From: an uncultured Carboxylicivirga sp.
Lineage (GTDB): Bacteria; Bacteroidota; Bacteroidia; Bacteroidales; Marinilabiliaceae
Assembly (NCBI GenBank): GCA_947503525.1
Contig: CANNEA010000003.1
Span: forward strand, 930,001-994,000
Direction of reading: 5' to 3'
Length of the DNA stretch: 64,000 nucleotides
The notes below the pieces were generated by a model. The model did not search any database. It was not told the DNA's origin and saw only the letters and a program-made list of their open reading frames with translations. Shown here piece by piece: positions 44,048 through 54,963 of this stretch. Each line of letters begins with the position of its first letter. Positions within the stretch are counted from its first letter, which is position 1. A program made the position numbers and the translations under genes.

Positions 44048-47000
44048 CTATTTTCCGTGACATTGCTTATACTTCTTACCACTTCCACAAGGACAAGGCT
44101 CATTTCGTCCCACTTTTTTCTCAACACGCACCGGCTCGACACGCTCAGGTCTTTTAGGACCTTCTCCTGGTGCACCATTGCCTCCTCGAGAAAATTCATC
44201 CTTACGCGCTTTCATACGACTATAATCCTGACGCTTACGTTCCTGCGCCTCCTGCACTCCATCAGCATTCTGAATAGGAATATGCCCTTTAGCCAATAAC
44301 GAAATTACAGATTTATTGTTTCGGCCTACCATGTCCTTAAACAAGTTAAATGACTCAAACTTGTAGATCAACAATGGATCTTTTTGTTCGTATGTTGCAT
44401 TCTGAACGGCCTGACGCAAATCATCCAATTCGCGCAAGTGCTCTTTCCAGGCATCATCAATAGTAACCAACAAGGAAGCTTTCTCAAATGAACGCACTAA
44501 CTCTACGGCCTCTGATTCATATGCTTTCTTTAAATTAGTTGTAATCTGATATACCTTTTGACCATCACTGATTGGCACCACAATATTTTTGTACAATTCA
44601 GCCTTAGTCTCATATACATCTTTAATTACAGGATGCGCCTGTTTAGCAATGATTTCGCTTTTGCGTAAGTAGGCATCCCACATTTTTTCATTCAACTGCT
44701 CGGCCAGATTATTGGCATTTGTTTTCAAAAACTCTTCCCTCTCAAATGGCGACTCTGCTGAGAACACTCTGATCAGTTCCATTTTGAAACCTTCAAAATC
44801 ACCGGCATCCTGATATTCTGACACAATATCCGAACATGTATCCGCCATCATATTGGAAATATCCACTTGAATACGCTCTCCGTGAAGCGCATGTCGACGC
44901 TTAGTATAAATTACTTCACGTTGTGAGTTCATCACATCATCATATTCCAGTAATCGTTTACGAATTCCAAAGTTATTTTCCTCCACTTTCTTCTGAGCAC
45001 GCTCAATGGATTTGGTAATCATGCTGTGTTGAATCATCTCGCCATCTTCCAATCCAAGACGGTCCATGTATTTTACAATACGATCCGAACCAAACAATCG
45101 CATTAAATCATCCTCGAGTGACACAAAAAACTGTGATGAACCCGGATCACCCTGACGACCGGCACGACCACGTAACTGACGGTCGACACGACGTGATTCA
45201 TGACGTTCCGTACCTACAATCGCCAAACCACCTGCTGCTTTAACTTCAGGAGTCAGCTTAATATCGGTACCACGACCAGCCATGTTGGTTGCAATGGTCA
45301 CAATTCCAGCCTGACCGGCATCAGCAACAATATCAGCCTCTCGCTGGTGCAGTTTAGCATTAAGTACATTGTGCTTTATTCCACGTATTTTTAATGTACG
45401 GCTCAATAATTCAGATACCTCAACTGAAGTAGTACCAACCAGCACCGGGCGACCGGCTTCAACTAATTTGATAATCTCCTCGCCTACAGCATTGTATTTT
45501 TCGCGTTTTGTTTTATACACAAAATCTTCCATGTCCTTACGTTGGATCGGACGATTAGTAGGAATAACAACCACATCTAATTCATAGATATCCCATAATT
45601 CACCTGCTTCTGTCTCGGCAGTACCTGTCATACCCGACAGCTTATGGTACATGCGGAAATAGTTCTGTAAAGTAATGGTTGCGTATGTCTGTGTAGCTGC
45701 CTCAACAGTTACTTTTTCTTTAGCTTCAATTGCCTGGTGTAAACCATCTGAGTAACGACGGCCTTCCATAATACGACCAGTTTGCTCATCTACAATCTTC
45801 ACCTTATTTTCCATCACCACATACTCAACATCCTTTTCGAATAAGGTGTAGGCTTTTAATAATTGGTTGATGGTATGAACACGTTCCGACTTGATAGAGA
45901 AATTTTGAAGAATCTCATCCTTTTGTTTAAGCTTCTCTTCTTCCGGTAGATCTGATTTTTCAAGAGCAGCAATATCTGAACCCACATCAGGCAGTACAAA
46001 GAATTCAGGATCATCAGCAGAACCTGTTATCAAATCCAAACCTTTATCAGTTAACTCAATGGAGTTATTTTTTTCATCAATTACAAAGTATAAGGGATCA
46101 GTAACTACATGCATGTTTTTGCTATTCTCCTGCATGTAAAAGTTTTCGGTTTTAAGCATACTAGCTTTAACCCCCTGCTCACTTAAAAACTTAATAATGG
46201 CCTTATTTTTAGGCAAGCCCTTAAAAGCTCTTAATAATAATAGTGATCCTTCTTCAAGTTCCTTTTTATCACTCGATTTAAGTTTTTGCTTAGCCTCAGC
46301 CAATACTTTTGTAACCATGCTCTTTTGAGCATCCACAATCTTTTCAATTTTTGGCTTAAGCTCACCAAATAATTGATCATCGCCCTTAGGCACAGGACCT
46401 GAAATAATTAAAGGCGTACGTGCATCATCGATTAATACCGAATCCACCTCATCGACGATGGCATAATTATGAACTCTTTGAACCAAGTCATCAGGTGAAA
46501 TGGCCATATTATCACGTAGATAATCGAAACCAAACTCATTGTTAGTACCAAAGGTAATATCGGCCTTATAAGCAGCTCTTCTCTCCGCAGAGTTAGGTTG
46601 ATGCTTATCGATACAATCCACTGATAAGCCATGGAATTGGTAAATTGGCCCCATCCATTCGGAGTCACGTTTTGCCAGGTAATCATTCACAGTTACCAAA
46701 TGCACACCGCGTCCCGCCAATGCATTTAAGAATACAGGCAAGGTAGCCACAAGTGTTTTACCCTCACCAGTTGCCATCTCCGCAATTTTACCGTTATGAA
46801 GTACTATACCTCCGATTAGCTGCACATCGTAATGGACCATATCCCAGGAAATTTCCGTTCCACCGGCTATCCATGATGTTTGGTAAATGGCCTTATCTCC
46901 TTCAATATCCACAAAGTCTTTGATGGCAGATAAATCCCTATCCACATCTGTAGCTTGTACTTCTATGGTCTCATTCTCTTTAAAGCGACGAGCTGTATCT

Positions 47001-47350
47001 TTTACAATAGAAAAGGCAACCGGCAAGGCCTTTGTTAAGGCTTCTTCAAGTTTACCAACAATGTCCTTCTCAATTTTATCAATCTCATTATATACTTTCT
47101 CGCGATCAGCTACTTCGATTTTACCTTCTTCAATCTGATCTTTTAAAGATTGAATACGATCTTCATCAGCTTTGATAGCCCCTTTAATTTCCTCTTTAAG
47201 CTCTTGAGTTCTTTGACGCAATTCGTCGTTACTCAACTTTTCAATGGATGGATAAGCTTCTTTGATTTTCTTCACCAAAGGCTCAACCTCCTTCATATCT
47301 CTATCGGATTTATTCCCTATTATCTTAGAGAAAAACTTAGCTATTGCCAT
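44048..47350 (-). CDS. secA: Preprotein translocase ATPase SecA
   Basis: The motor of the Sec export pathway. At 1100 residues it is the long Bacteroidota version with an insertion in NBD1 (about 330-400). Motifs: [14 protein letters not shown] (Walker A), [17 protein letters not shown] (Walker B and DEVD), the preprotein cross-linking domain after 230, [43 protein letters not shown]. The C terminus ends in the zinc-binding [20 protein letters not shown] that contacts SecB and lipids. Single-gene unit by position. Confidence 0.97.
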   Translation of the reverse strand: MAIAKFFSKIIGNKSDRDMKEVEPLVKKIKEAYPSIEKLSNDELRQRTQELKEEIKGAIKADEDRIQSLKDQIEEGKIEVADREKVYNEIDKIEKDIVGKLEEALTKALPVAFSIVKDTARRFKENETIEVQATDVDRDLSAIKDFVDIEGDKAIYQTSWIAGGTEISWDMVHYDVQLIGGIVLHNGKIAEMATGEGKTLVATLPVFLNALAGRGVHLVTVNDYLAKRDSEWMGPIYQFHGLSVDCIDKHQPNSAERRAAYKADITFGTNNEFGFDYLRDNMAISPDDLVQRVHNYAIVDEVDSVLIDDARTPLIISGPVPKGDDQLFGELKPKIEKIVDAQKSMVTKVLAEAKQKLKSSDKKELEEGSLLLLRAFKGLPKNKAIIKFLSEQGVKASMLKTENFYMQENSKNMHVVTDPLYFVIDEKNNSIELTDKGLDLITGSADDPEFFVLPDVGSDIAALEKSDLPEEEKLKQKDEILQNFSIKSERVHTINQLLKAYTLFEKDVEYVVMENKVKIVDEQTGRIMEGRRYSDGLHQAIEAKEKVTVEAATQTYATITLQNYFRMYHKLSGMTGTAETEAGELWDIYELDVVVIPTNRPIQRKDMEDFVYKTKREKYNAVGEEIIKLVEAGRPVLVGTTSVEVSELLSRTLKIRGIKHNVLNAKLHQREADIVADAGQAGIVTIATNMAGRGTDIKLTPEVKAAGGLAIVGTERHESRRVDRQLRGRAGRQGDPGSSQFFVSLEDDLMRLFGSDRIVKYMDRLGLEDGEMIQHSMITKSIERAQKKVEENNFGIRKRLLEYDDVMNSQREVIYTKRRHALHGERIQVDISNMMADTCSDIVSEYQDAGDFEGFKMELIRVFSAESPFEREEFLKTNANNLAEQLNEKMWDAYLRKSEIIAKQAHPVIKDVYETKAELYKNIVVPISDGQKVYQITTNLKKAYESEAVELVRSFEKASLLVTIDDAWKEHLRELDDLRQAVQNATYEQKDPLLIYKFESFNLFKDMVGRNNKSVISLLAKGHIPIQNADGVQEAQERKRQDYSRMKARKDEFSRGGNGAPGEGPKRPERVEPVRVEKKVGRNEPCPCGSGKKYKQCHGK

Positions 47351-47450
47351 TATATCTTAATTTTATTTGTTCAGATGATTACCCAACAGGGTAGAAATAA
47401 ATAATACGTATCAATTCACATTTAATGCTTGATTGACACATTGAGGAAAC

Positions 47451-47873
47451 TTAAGAAAGTGGCCCTGCTCTGGATGGATGATTACTAAGAACAAAGAGCT
47501 TGTTCTCAATTGATGAATTATAATATGAAATTTGAACTAAGGTATTATCCTCATGCCTGACTATCGGCTGATCCGATAACACCTCAAAACTTTTATGGTT
47601 TTTTTCAACAGGAATAACCTCGACATAAAGATCTTGTAGAGCATTCCAATTGGCTAATACAGGAGAATCATTAGTTGAAGATATCTTTCCCTCAAGTGCA
47701 ATATCCCATTCTATGACTTCAGATAAATGCTCAGAACCCATATGCTGAATCTGATCCAGTATAATCTCCCTAACCTCTTTATTGGCAAAAGGGGAACGAT
47801 CCAGACCCGAACTTGCTCCAATACAAGCAGTAGAAAAAACAAGGGTAACCCCGAGTAATTTCAAATATTGCAT
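47451..47873 (-). CDS. Uncharacterised small lipoprotein
   Basis: A 140-residue protein from the ATG at 47873 (MQYLKLLGVTLVFSTACIG), with a lipobox-like STAC at residues 14-17. The rest has no recognised domain: IREIILDQIQHMGSEHL-like helical part, then strands (YVEVIPVEKNHKSFEVL, LVQISYYNSSIENKLFVLS). The longer frame to 47897 adds an unlikely N terminus. It lies 85 bases from the cupin gene upstream on the same strand. Confidence 0.55.
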   Translation of the reverse strand: MQYLKLLGVTLVFSTACIGASSGLDRSPFANKEVREIILDQIQHMGSEHLSEVIEWDIALEGKISSTNDSPVLANWNALQDLYVEVIPVEKNHKSFEVLSDQPIVRHEDNTLVQISYYNSSIENKLFVLSNHPSRAGPLS

Positions 47874-47958
47874 TTCTATGGCTGTTCGTTGATTCACTTT
47901 TTTTTTTAGATGCGTAAAGATGCGAAAAAACTTTTATAATACGGCTTCTTCTATTTTA

Positions 47959-48411
47959 TTATAACTTGATTTCTCCCTCTTCTCTTTTTCCGTCTAAAAC
48001 AGTGTATGCACTTAAAGTATCTACGGTTGATTGCACCACTATATATATCATTAGATCTTCAGACAGATTGCTTAAGGTTCTATTCCCTATAGGACTTACT
48101 CTGATAACAGATCCTTCTGAAATATTCATCACGTCATCATCAACCTGAAACTTTCCATTTCCTTTAAGAAAAATATAAATTTCTTCATGTTGCTTATGTT
48201 TGTGTAGAAAAGGGATTGTTGTCTTTGGCTGAAGCTCACGAAAAGAGAGTTCTGATCCGGTAGAATTTAGAAGCTCACCAAGAAAAATCCGCCCCTTATC
48301 CACTTCCTTTGTTTTAGGATGAACAAACTCATGTTGTCCAAGCTTGCTCAATTTACCAATATTAATTGAGGTATAATTTGCGCCTGCAACTCTTTTTACT
48401 CTTGTGGACAT
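47959..48411 (-). CDS. Cupin-domain protein
   Basis: A 150-residue single-domain cupin. Motif 1 is visible as LHKHKQHEEIYIFLKGNG, with metal ligands H, H and E, and motif 2 as GSVIRVSPIGNRTL, where the usual His is replaced by Asn (NR). The ATG at 48411 (MSTRVKRV) is preferred. Substrate unknown; cupins bind sugars, cofactors or metals. It precedes the small lipoprotein gene by 85 bases and follows the rhomboid gene. Confidence 0.75.
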   Translation of the reverse strand: MSTRVKRVAGANYTSINIGKLSKLGQHEFVHPKTKEVDKGRIFLGELLNSTGSELSFRELQPKTTIPFLHKHKQHEEIYIFLKGNGKFQVDDDVMNISEGSVIRVSPIGNRTLSNLSEDLMIYIVVQSTVDTLSAYTVLDGKREEGEIKL

Positions 48412-48432
48412 AGTGTACAATTTGAATTAATA

Positions 48433-49110
48433 TCAAACATCAGTCTTGTTATCTTCTTCAATTTCCCAATATGGGTATTCATATTCTTCATCCGGCCATT
48501 CCTTAACAGGTCGTTGTGGCCCTCTTTTTCTGTAAATTACTGCTAAAACACTTCCTGCAACCGATCCCCACAAATGTGATTCCCACGAATAAGGTACATC
48601 CCACTTAAAAGGAAAAATTCCCCAAATCATACTTCCATATAGAAATATAACCATTAAAGAAATAGCCATTAAAGGAATATGATTACGCAGAAAACCACTA
48701 AATAATAAAAAAGCAGCTAAGCCATAAATCACTCCACTTGCTCCAATATGCCAGGCATCCCGGGCACCCATCCATACCCACAAGCCACTTAAGAGATAAA
48801 TGAGTATAAATACTTTAACTGAAATACCTCTATAGAAATAAAATAAAGATACTCCAAGAACTATCAGAGGAACAGCATTTGCAAAAAAATGTTCCCAATC
48901 GGAGTGCACTAAAGGGGATAATAATATACCGGGAAGTCCTTCTATTGATAAGGGTCTTACGCCCCACTCCACAAAACTAAACCCTTCAAGAGTTTCAATT
49001 AGTTTTAAAGCAAAAGCAACAATCAAAAAGAATGCAGGAATAACAATGGCCGTTTTTATCTTTTTTAGCTCAATGTCTGATGCTTTGGGTGAAGTGATTT
49101 TATTATTCAT
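48433..49110 (-). CDS. Rhomboid-family intramembrane serine protease
   Basis: About 225 residues with six membrane spans. The catalytic Ser lies in HIGASGVIYG (Ser125 counting from the ATG at 49110), the catalytic His in WESHLWGSVAG (about 179), and the oxyanion Asn in HFFANAVPL (about 78). These match rhomboid signatures. The C-terminal tail is short and acidic (EEYEYPYWEIEEDNK). The start at 49119 is a GTG and less likely. Substrates unknown; the downstream cupin may be in the same transcript. Confidence 0.82.
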   Translation of the reverse strand: MNNKITSPKASDIELKKIKTAIVIPAFFLIVAFALKLIETLEGFSFVEWGVRPLSIEGLPGILLSPLVHSDWEHFFANAVPLIVLGVSLFYFYRGISVKVFILIYLLSGLWVWMGARDAWHIGASGVIYGLAAFLLFSGFLRNHIPLMAISLMVIFLYGSMIWGIFPFKWDVPYSWESHLWGSVAGSVLAVIYRKRGPQRPVKEWPDEEYEYPYWEIEEDNKTDV

Positions 49111-49427
49111 ATACAGCACTTACCTCAAATTTTACACCACAAGATAAATGCAGTCAATATGTCACAAACAACGCATTCCTTATGCCATATCGACTGATTT
49201 ATAGCCACGTTAAAAGTTTAAGCACCTCTAGTTACATGCCAATCCAACCTATAGAATACTAATTAACATTAAGTATATGCTTTATACAAAATACCTTTAC
49301 AAGCATAGGATATCCATATACCACGCCAAGCATTTCAAAAACATTGTCACAACTACCTATATCAATTTTGCCAACTAATACAAAGAATGGCTTAACTCAT
49401 TCAATAATATTTAATACAACAGTAGAA
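49111..49427. other. Intergenic region, about 310 bases, no gene found
   Basis: Between the minus-strand rhomboid gene and the minus-strand aldolase. AT-rich, no open frame, no clear hairpin with a U run. It probably holds the rhomboid promoter. Confidence 0.4.
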
Positions 49428-50459
49428 TTACTCTAACAAATCATTAAGTACAGCAACAAACTCTTTGATATCCTCTTCTGTGGTATCGAATGAGGTCATC
49501 CAACGAACTTCTGATCTTTCCTCATCCCACACATAAAAGAAAAACTCTTCTTGCAACTTTGGTATTATTTCTTTTGGAACAATGGCAAATACTCCGTTGG
49601 AATCAACAGGTTGGGTTATTTCAACTCCATCTATTTGCCAAACTTCCCCAGCTAACAATTGAGCCATTTTATTGGCATGTGTTGCATTTTTCTTCCATAA
49701 GTCATTGCTCAACAAAGCTTCAAACTGAGCAGAAGTAAAGCGCATCTTAGAATGCAGTTGAGTAGATTGTTTTCGAATATACTTAACGTTCTCGGCCAGT
49801 TCAGAGTTAGCAAAGACTACTGCTTCTCCATACATTAAACCATTTTTAGTACCTCCAAACGACAAGACATCAACTCCAGCGTTAAAGGTAATATCGGCTA
49901 ATGAACACTCTAATGCTACAGCTGCATTTGACAATCGAGCACCGTCCATGTGCAAGTACAAACCTAAGCTATGTACATAATCTGCTATGGCCTTAATTTC
50001 ATTTATGGTATAAACCGTTCCCAGCTCTGTAGCTTGTGTAATAGAGATTATCTTTGGCTGCGCATGGTGTTCAAAACCAAAACCATGCATATAGGATTTA
50101 ATCTGATTGACAGTGACCTTTCCATTATCCGTATGAATGGGCAACAATTTGCATCCTGAAAGTTTTTCAGGTGCACCACATTCATCCATATTAATATGAG
50201 CCGTTCTTGCACATACTACTGCATTAAAAGATCTTGCCAACGCTTGTATTGAAATAACATTTGCGCCTGTTCCGTTGTAAACAAAAAAGGTTTCCACATC
50301 TTTTCCGAAAACTTCTTTAAAAAGTTGTTTTGTGCGCTCTGTTACAACATCATCTCCATATCCGATGGCATGATCAGAATTGGCCTTAACTATGGCTTCC
50401 ATCACATCGGGATGCACGCTTGCATTATTATCACTTGCAAATCCTCTAGGTCTTTTCAT
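49428..50459 (-). CDS. ltaE: Low-specificity L-threonine aldolase-like PLP enzyme
   Basis: A fold-type I PLP enzyme of 343 residues that cleaves threonine or allo-threonine to glycine and acetaldehyde. The PLP lysine is in LSFGGTKNGLMYGEAV (K near 206). The N terminus has FASDNNASVHPDVMEAI and GYGDDVVTERTKQLF, the cofactor-contacting region near YNGTGANV and the domain boundary LHMDGARLSNAAVAL. This agrees with the bacterial ltaE group, though related beta-eliminating lyases share the fold. Confidence 0.88.
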   Translation of the reverse strand: MKRPRGFASDNNASVHPDVMEAIVKANSDHAIGYGDDVVTERTKQLFKEVFGKDVETFFVYNGTGANVISIQALARSFNAVVCARTAHINMDECGAPEKLSGCKLLPIHTDNGKVTVNQIKSYMHGFGFEHHAQPKIISITQATELGTVYTINEIKAIADYVHSLGLYLHMDGARLSNAAVALECSLADITFNAGVDVLSFGGTKNGLMYGEAVVFANSELAENVKYIRKQSTQLHSKMRFTSAQFEALLSNDLWKKNATHANKMAQLLAGEVWQIDGVEITQPVDSNGVFAIVPKEIIPKLQEEFFFYVWDEERSEVRWMTSFDTTEEDIKEFVAVLNDLLE

Positions 50460-50507
50460 TTAAAAAAATATATTTTGTTTCTTCCCCTTTACTATCCTTT
50501 AATTCAA

Positions 50508-51380
50508 TTATTTCAGAGACATTAACCTGTCCAAAGACTCTAAATAAACCTGCTTTGAAACACAACGGTAGCCTAATTGGGCTTCATCAATAAAAAAGAA
50601 TTCTCCTCCCCAATCATGTTTCACCCTGAAATAAATACGACGCTTTTTGCCTTCACAAAAAATTGTTCGATCAATAGTCCTTCCCTTTAATTCAAAACTC
50701 TCATCCGTTCTTCCTTGCGGATATGAATGTTGTAATGGCGGAAGCCCTTTAATCAATTCACTATCTTTCTGAACCACTTCTTTAGTTTCTTCTGAAACTG
50801 ACTCTTCCTTCTTTTTCCTTGTTTCCACCTTTTTTGTCGTGGTCTTTCTATTTTTTTTATTGCTTCCAAGTTGATGATCCCTTTCCTTTCTGCCTTTTTC
50901 ACGCATTCCCTCAACTTTATACTTCACATTTAAGGAATAGTCTCTATCATCTGCAAAATCCTTAAGATTATTATCAAATCTGATTTTTGCCACCGGATTC
51001 TTAAAAAAAACAGTATCTACCCCAGGAAACACTTTAAAGAGTCTAACCGGCAAATAATAAGGTTCTATCGTTTGAGGATAGACATCACCAGGGACAATAG
51101 TCGAAAACTCAATTACTTTGGCAACATATCCCGGCTTCTTAAAACTGAGCAATGAAACCTGATTCCATTTCAGGAAGGTATCGAACTTGCCATCGCCGGA
51201 TACCACAATCTTACTTTTCACCCCATCGCATAGCAAAGTCACCGCTACATCTTGAAAAGCGAAATCAACATCAATGATTTCCCCACTCACTTTGTATTGC
51301 GCATTCATCTGGACCGAGCTCCAAAATAAAACGGAAATTAAAAAGCCGGCTTTAATTATGCCGGCTCTTAAACTCTTCAT
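50508..51380 (-). CDS. Uncharacterised exported protein with a lysine-rich linker
   Basis: A 290-residue exported protein from the ATG at 51380 (MKSLRAGIIKAGFLISVLF). It begins with a carboxypeptidase-regulatory-like beta domain (VSGEIIDVDFAFQDVAVTL, KFDTFLKWNQVSLLSFKKPG), then the motif VAKIRFDNNLKDFADDRDYS, a strongly basic and low-complexity segment (NKKNRKTTTKKVETRKKKEE), and a C-terminal part with RTIFCEGKKRRIYFRVKHDWGG. A TTG at 51416 would overlap the USP gene stop by 4 bases but gives no signal peptide. Function unknown; an envelope role is plausible. Confidence 0.6.
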   Translation of the reverse strand: MKSLRAGIIKAGFLISVLFWSSVQMNAQYKVSGEIIDVDFAFQDVAVTLLCDGVKSKIVVSGDGKFDTFLKWNQVSLLSFKKPGYVAKVIEFSTIVPGDVYPQTIEPYYLPVRLFKVFPGVDTVFFKNPVAKIRFDNNLKDFADDRDYSLNVKYKVEGMREKGRKERDHQLGSNKKNRKTTTKKVETRKKKEESVSEETKEVVQKDSELIKGLPPLQHSYPQGRTDESFELKGRTIDRTIFCEGKKRRIYFRVKHDWGGEFFFIDEAQLGYRCVSKQVYLESLDRLMSLK

Positions 51381-51412
51381 ACGGCGAACAATTTGCCTTA
51401 AAACTAATAAAA

Positions 51413-52519
51413 TCAATCATTAAAAACTAACAAAGGAGTAGTTGAATGAAACAACATCTTTTTGGCAATATTCGGATTAAACAACTTACTAATCAGGCTT
51501 CTTTTCTTGCGGGTAAAGGATAACACATCGATTTCCTTATCCCGAACATAGCCTTCCAGCCCAATATAAAAATCTTCATGCTCTATAAGATCGCAATCAA
51601 CTTTTGTTTCGTCATAGATTTTCTTAAAATGTTCTTTCAATCCCTGTAAACGCACGTCGTCCCATTGAGAATGCCCCTTAGAACTTACATGCGCGCATAT
51701 AATTTTTACACCCAAAGGCTTAACCACTTTTTCTAAAATCGCCATCGCTTTAAAGTCTCCATCCATAAAATCGGTAGCATATAAAAGATTGGTCACTTGA
51801 TTAATGCCAGTGTAATTGAAATCTTCAGGAACCGCAAAAACAGGTACCTTTGCCCGCTCAACGACTTCAGCAGTTACACTACCTATTAAATCAGCTACTT
51901 TCTGATCCTTTCCCCTCGTTCCCATTATAATAACCGACGGCTTATAAACTTTACTGTAATTAACAATTTCATCTTCAGCAATGCCTTTGACCAGTTCAGT
52001 TTTAACTTCGACATTACCATTATATAATTCCTGGTTTTTTTCATCGAGAAAAGCTTTTAGATCACTCATCCCTTCTTTGGCCTTCTCTTCAAGCTCAACA
52101 ACCAATTCTTCCATATTCATTTCATAAGCAAATGTATCGGAGAAAGGCATGGTGCTGATGACCGGATTAAAATAAGTATGAAACACCATCACCTCGGCAT
52201 TTAATACTGAAGCCCAATCCAAAGCTATTCGAGCTGCTTTTCTTGAATATTCTGAAAAATCAACCGGCAAAAGAATTCGTGGTGGTATTTTTTCAAGATT
52301 TGGCAACTCAAAGTCTTCATGCATCATGCCTTCAAGAACCAACATAGAACGCTCAAGATTATTTCCACTTATTTTAATCTTGACCCCAGAGGATACTGCC
52401 CCTTGGATTAGATTGGCATTTTCCAAGAAGCAATCTATGCCCTCCGCTTCAAGCAATGTTTTAAGTATTTGTGCTCGTTCGAAAGACAACACGACTAATG
52501 TAATGATTTTTCCTTCCAT
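51413..52519 (-). CDS. DUF2007 plus tandem universal stress protein domains
   Basis: A 368-residue protein with a DUF2007-type signal-transduction domain at 1-75 (IITLVVLSFERAQILKTLLE, IDCFLENANLIQGAVSSGVK) followed by two USP domains: about 82-230 (RILLPVDFSEYSRKAARIALD, IIMGTRGKDQKVADLIGSVT) and 235-368 (NLLYATDFMDGDFKAMAIL, weaker). The first USP domain keeps the GTRGK ATP-binding signature; the second lacks it. USPs help cells survive starvation or oxidative stress. It shares a 3' end with the following secreted gene, and the RSH gene ends 77 bases upstream. Confidence 0.85.
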   Translation of the reverse strand: MEGKIITLVVLSFERAQILKTLLEAEGIDCFLENANLIQGAVSSGVKIKISGNNLERSMLVLEGMMHEDFELPNLEKIPPRILLPVDFSEYSRKAARIALDWASVLNAEVMVFHTYFNPVISTMPFSDTFAYEMNMEELVVELEEKAKEGMSDLKAFLDEKNQELYNGNVEVKTELVKGIAEDEIVNYSKVYKPSVIIMGTRGKDQKVADLIGSVTAEVVERAKVPVFAVPEDFNYTGINQVTNLLYATDFMDGDFKAMAILEKVVKPLGVKIICAHVSSKGHSQWDDVRLQGLKEHFKKIYDETKVDCDLIEHEDFYIGLEGYVRDKEIDVLSFTRKKRSLISKLFNPNIAKKMLFHSTTPLLVFND

Positions 52520-52596
52520 AGCGGTAAAGTTTAGAAGTTCAGACTTTTTTATAAAAGTTAAGTCCTTTTCAAGAAAAAATCAAGCCAATTGAATAA

Positions 52597-54804
52597 TTAT
52601 GACAATCCTACTCTGGAAACCGAATAAACGCCTTTAACATTCTTAATTTTACGGGTTAACAACTTTAAACTTTCCGTATTATCAACAAAAACAGTTAATG
52701 TTCCCTCAAAGGTACCCTCATTAGAATCTATGGATAACGACCGTATTTTTACATTTTTCTCTTTCGATATGACATGTGATATATTAGTGACAATGCCAAT
52801 ATCATCAACTCCAGTAATTTTAAGTGTAGCCTGATACACACTATCCGCAACACTAGTCCATTGTGCTTTGACAATGCGATAACCAAACTTGGTCTTCAAA
52901 TCAAATGCATTCGGACAAGTATGGCGATGTATACGAATTCCTCCCGATGCGGCTACAAACCCAAAAACGTCATCTCCAAAAATAGGATTACAACATTTGG
53001 CCAGTTTATAATCAACATTGGTTAAACTCTTGTCGATCATTAATACATCATCGTCTGGCAAATCTCCTTCGCTGGCAACAAAATTAACTGCACTGCGCTC
53101 TTTTTCTTCCTCTTGCTCTTCTTTCTTCTCTGGTTTGTTTATAAACTCTTTAATTCGAACCAGATCAACCTGATCAAGCGCTACTGATCGCATAAAATCA
53201 TGAATTGTCTTGTATCCAAAAAACTTCACCAGCTGATTCAGTAACTGATCATTCAGCTCATGTTTCCAATTCTTCAATCTCCTAACCAGCATCTCACGGC
53301 CAATTTCAGCTTCCTTATATTGCATCTCACGCAAGGCCTGTTTTAACTTTGATTTAGCCTTAGAAGTCACAACTATATTAAGCCAGTCTTGCTTAGGAAC
53401 CTGGTTGCTTGATGTCAATATTTCGACATGATCACCATTCTGCAGCTCATATTTTATGGGCACATTGCGATGCTCAATTTTTCCACCAACACATTTCTTC
53501 CCTACTTCAGAGTGAATCTCAAATGCAAAATCAAGAATTGTCGATCCCTTTTTCAATCGTCGCAGATCGCCTTTAGGTGTAAATACAAAAACTTCTTCAT
53601 CATAAAGGTCAAGCCTGAAGTCATCTATAAAATCTACGGCATTAAGTTCGGGATTCTCTAATATTTCACGAACATTGGACAGCCATTCGTCCATCCCTCG
53701 TTCACCTTTTACACCTTTATATTTCCAATGCGCAGCTAAACCCTTCTCTGCAACCTCATTCATTCTTTCGGTTCGCACCTGTACTTCCACCCACTTTTTA
53801 TCAGGCCCAAGCACTGTGGTATGTAAGGATTCGTATCCGTTTGACTTTGGCACCGATATCCAATCGCGCATACGACTCGGATTAGGCTGATAGCGATCGG
53901 TTACAACAGAGTACACCTGCCAGCATTCTGCTTTTTCATTACTTGGTTCACTATCCAAAATAACGCGAATAGCAAACAAATCAAAAACCTGCTCAAATTC
54001 AGTATCCTGCTTTTTTAATTTATTCCAAATGGAATGAATGGTTTTGGTTCGGCCTTTAATTTCAAACTTAAGCCCCATTTTATCAAGCTCCTTCTTAAGA
54101 GGATCAATAAAAGCCTTAATGTATTCCTCCCGGGCTCGCTTGGTTTCATTCAACTTCTTAGCAATGAAGGTATACATTTTCCTATTTGTATATTTCATTA
54201 CCAGATCTTCCATTTCTGACTTGACCGCATATAAGCCCAAACGGTGGGCCATTGGAGCATAAAGAAAACCTACCTCATTACTTATTCGATTCTGATCTTC
54301 TTCCGAATATAAAGCTAATGAGCGCATTGTTCTCAGTCGGTCAGCGATTATAATTAGTACAACCCTAATATCCTGAGCAAATGTCAACAGTAACTTTCTG
54401 AAGTTCTCATTTTGTATTGAAGTCTTTTTAGCATACAACTCTGCTACCTTAACCAAACCTGAGGTTATAGACGACACCTGATTGCCAAACAACTCTCTGA
54501 TTTTAGCTTCAGTAATGGTTTTCTCCACTACAGGATTATACAGAAGTGCACATATAACCGCTACACGCCCTAAGCCTATTTCTTTTGTAAGTATTAAGGC
54601 TACTTCAAGGGTTTCAATCAGATACAATTCTCCTGCTGCATTTCGACTCAAGTATCTACCCTCATCCATCATATCTATCATTGCACTTCTAATTAGCTTA
54701 ACATCATTGGCTTGTTGAAATGGTTGACAAACATTTAACAGCTCCCGAAACAATACAATAATACTTTTTCTCTCTTCCTCTGTGATACCTTTATTGGACG
54801 TCAT
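52597..54804 (-). CDS. relA: Long RelA/SpoT homologue with degenerate hydrolase domain
   Basis: A (p)ppGpp enzyme of 735 residues with the usual order: HD hydrolase-like domain (about 30-190), synthetase (240-350), TGS (410-475), helical region, then ACT (655-735). The synthetase keeps FEIKGRTKTIHSIWNKL, FDLFAIRVILDSE and SNGYESLHTTVLGP. In the hydrolase domain the HD pair expected in a LLHDVVED context reads ALLYNPVVE (residues 86-94), and the RLHNMRTL motif reads RLRTMRSL. So it should make but not degrade (p)ppGpp, like RelA of gammaproteobacteria. Another RSH with a good HD motif is expected elsewhere. Confidence 0.88.
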   Translation of the reverse strand: MTSNKGITEEERKSIIVLFRELLNVCQPFQQANDVKLIRSAMIDMMDEGRYLSRNAAGELYLIETLEVALILTKEIGLGRVAVICALLYNPVVEKTITEAKIRELFGNQVSSITSGLVKVAELYAKKTSIQNENFRKLLLTFAQDIRVVLIIIADRLRTMRSLALYSEEDQNRISNEVGFLYAPMAHRLGLYAVKSEMEDLVMKYTNRKMYTFIAKKLNETKRAREEYIKAFIDPLKKELDKMGLKFEIKGRTKTIHSIWNKLKKQDTEFEQVFDLFAIRVILDSEPSNEKAECWQVYSVVTDRYQPNPSRMRDWISVPKSNGYESLHTTVLGPDKKWVEVQVRTERMNEVAEKGLAAHWKYKGVKGERGMDEWLSNVREILENPELNAVDFIDDFRLDLYDEEVFVFTPKGDLRRLKKGSTILDFAFEIHSEVGKKCVGGKIEHRNVPIKYELQNGDHVEILTSSNQVPKQDWLNIVVTSKAKSKLKQALREMQYKEAEIGREMLVRRLKNWKHELNDQLLNQLVKFFGYKTIHDFMRSVALDQVDLVRIKEFINKPEKKEEQEEEKERSAVNFVASEGDLPDDDVLMIDKSLTNVDYKLAKCCNPIFGDDVFGFVAASGGIRIHRHTCPNAFDLKTKFGYRIVKAQWTSVADSVYQATLKITGVDDIGIVTNISHVISKEKNVKIRSLSIDSNEGTFEGTLTVFVDNTESLKLLTRKIKNVKGVYSVSRVGLS

Positions 54805-54963
54805 CTTTACAATTCTTGATTGATGTGGTTAATGTGCCGTAAAGTTAAAATTTCTATTGGATGATATTTACATGAACTTGTCATTTTAATACACTAAAAA
54901 AATTGACATGTTCAATTAGATATGGTATATTATTAACTTTAATAACCATAAAATATATAAGAC

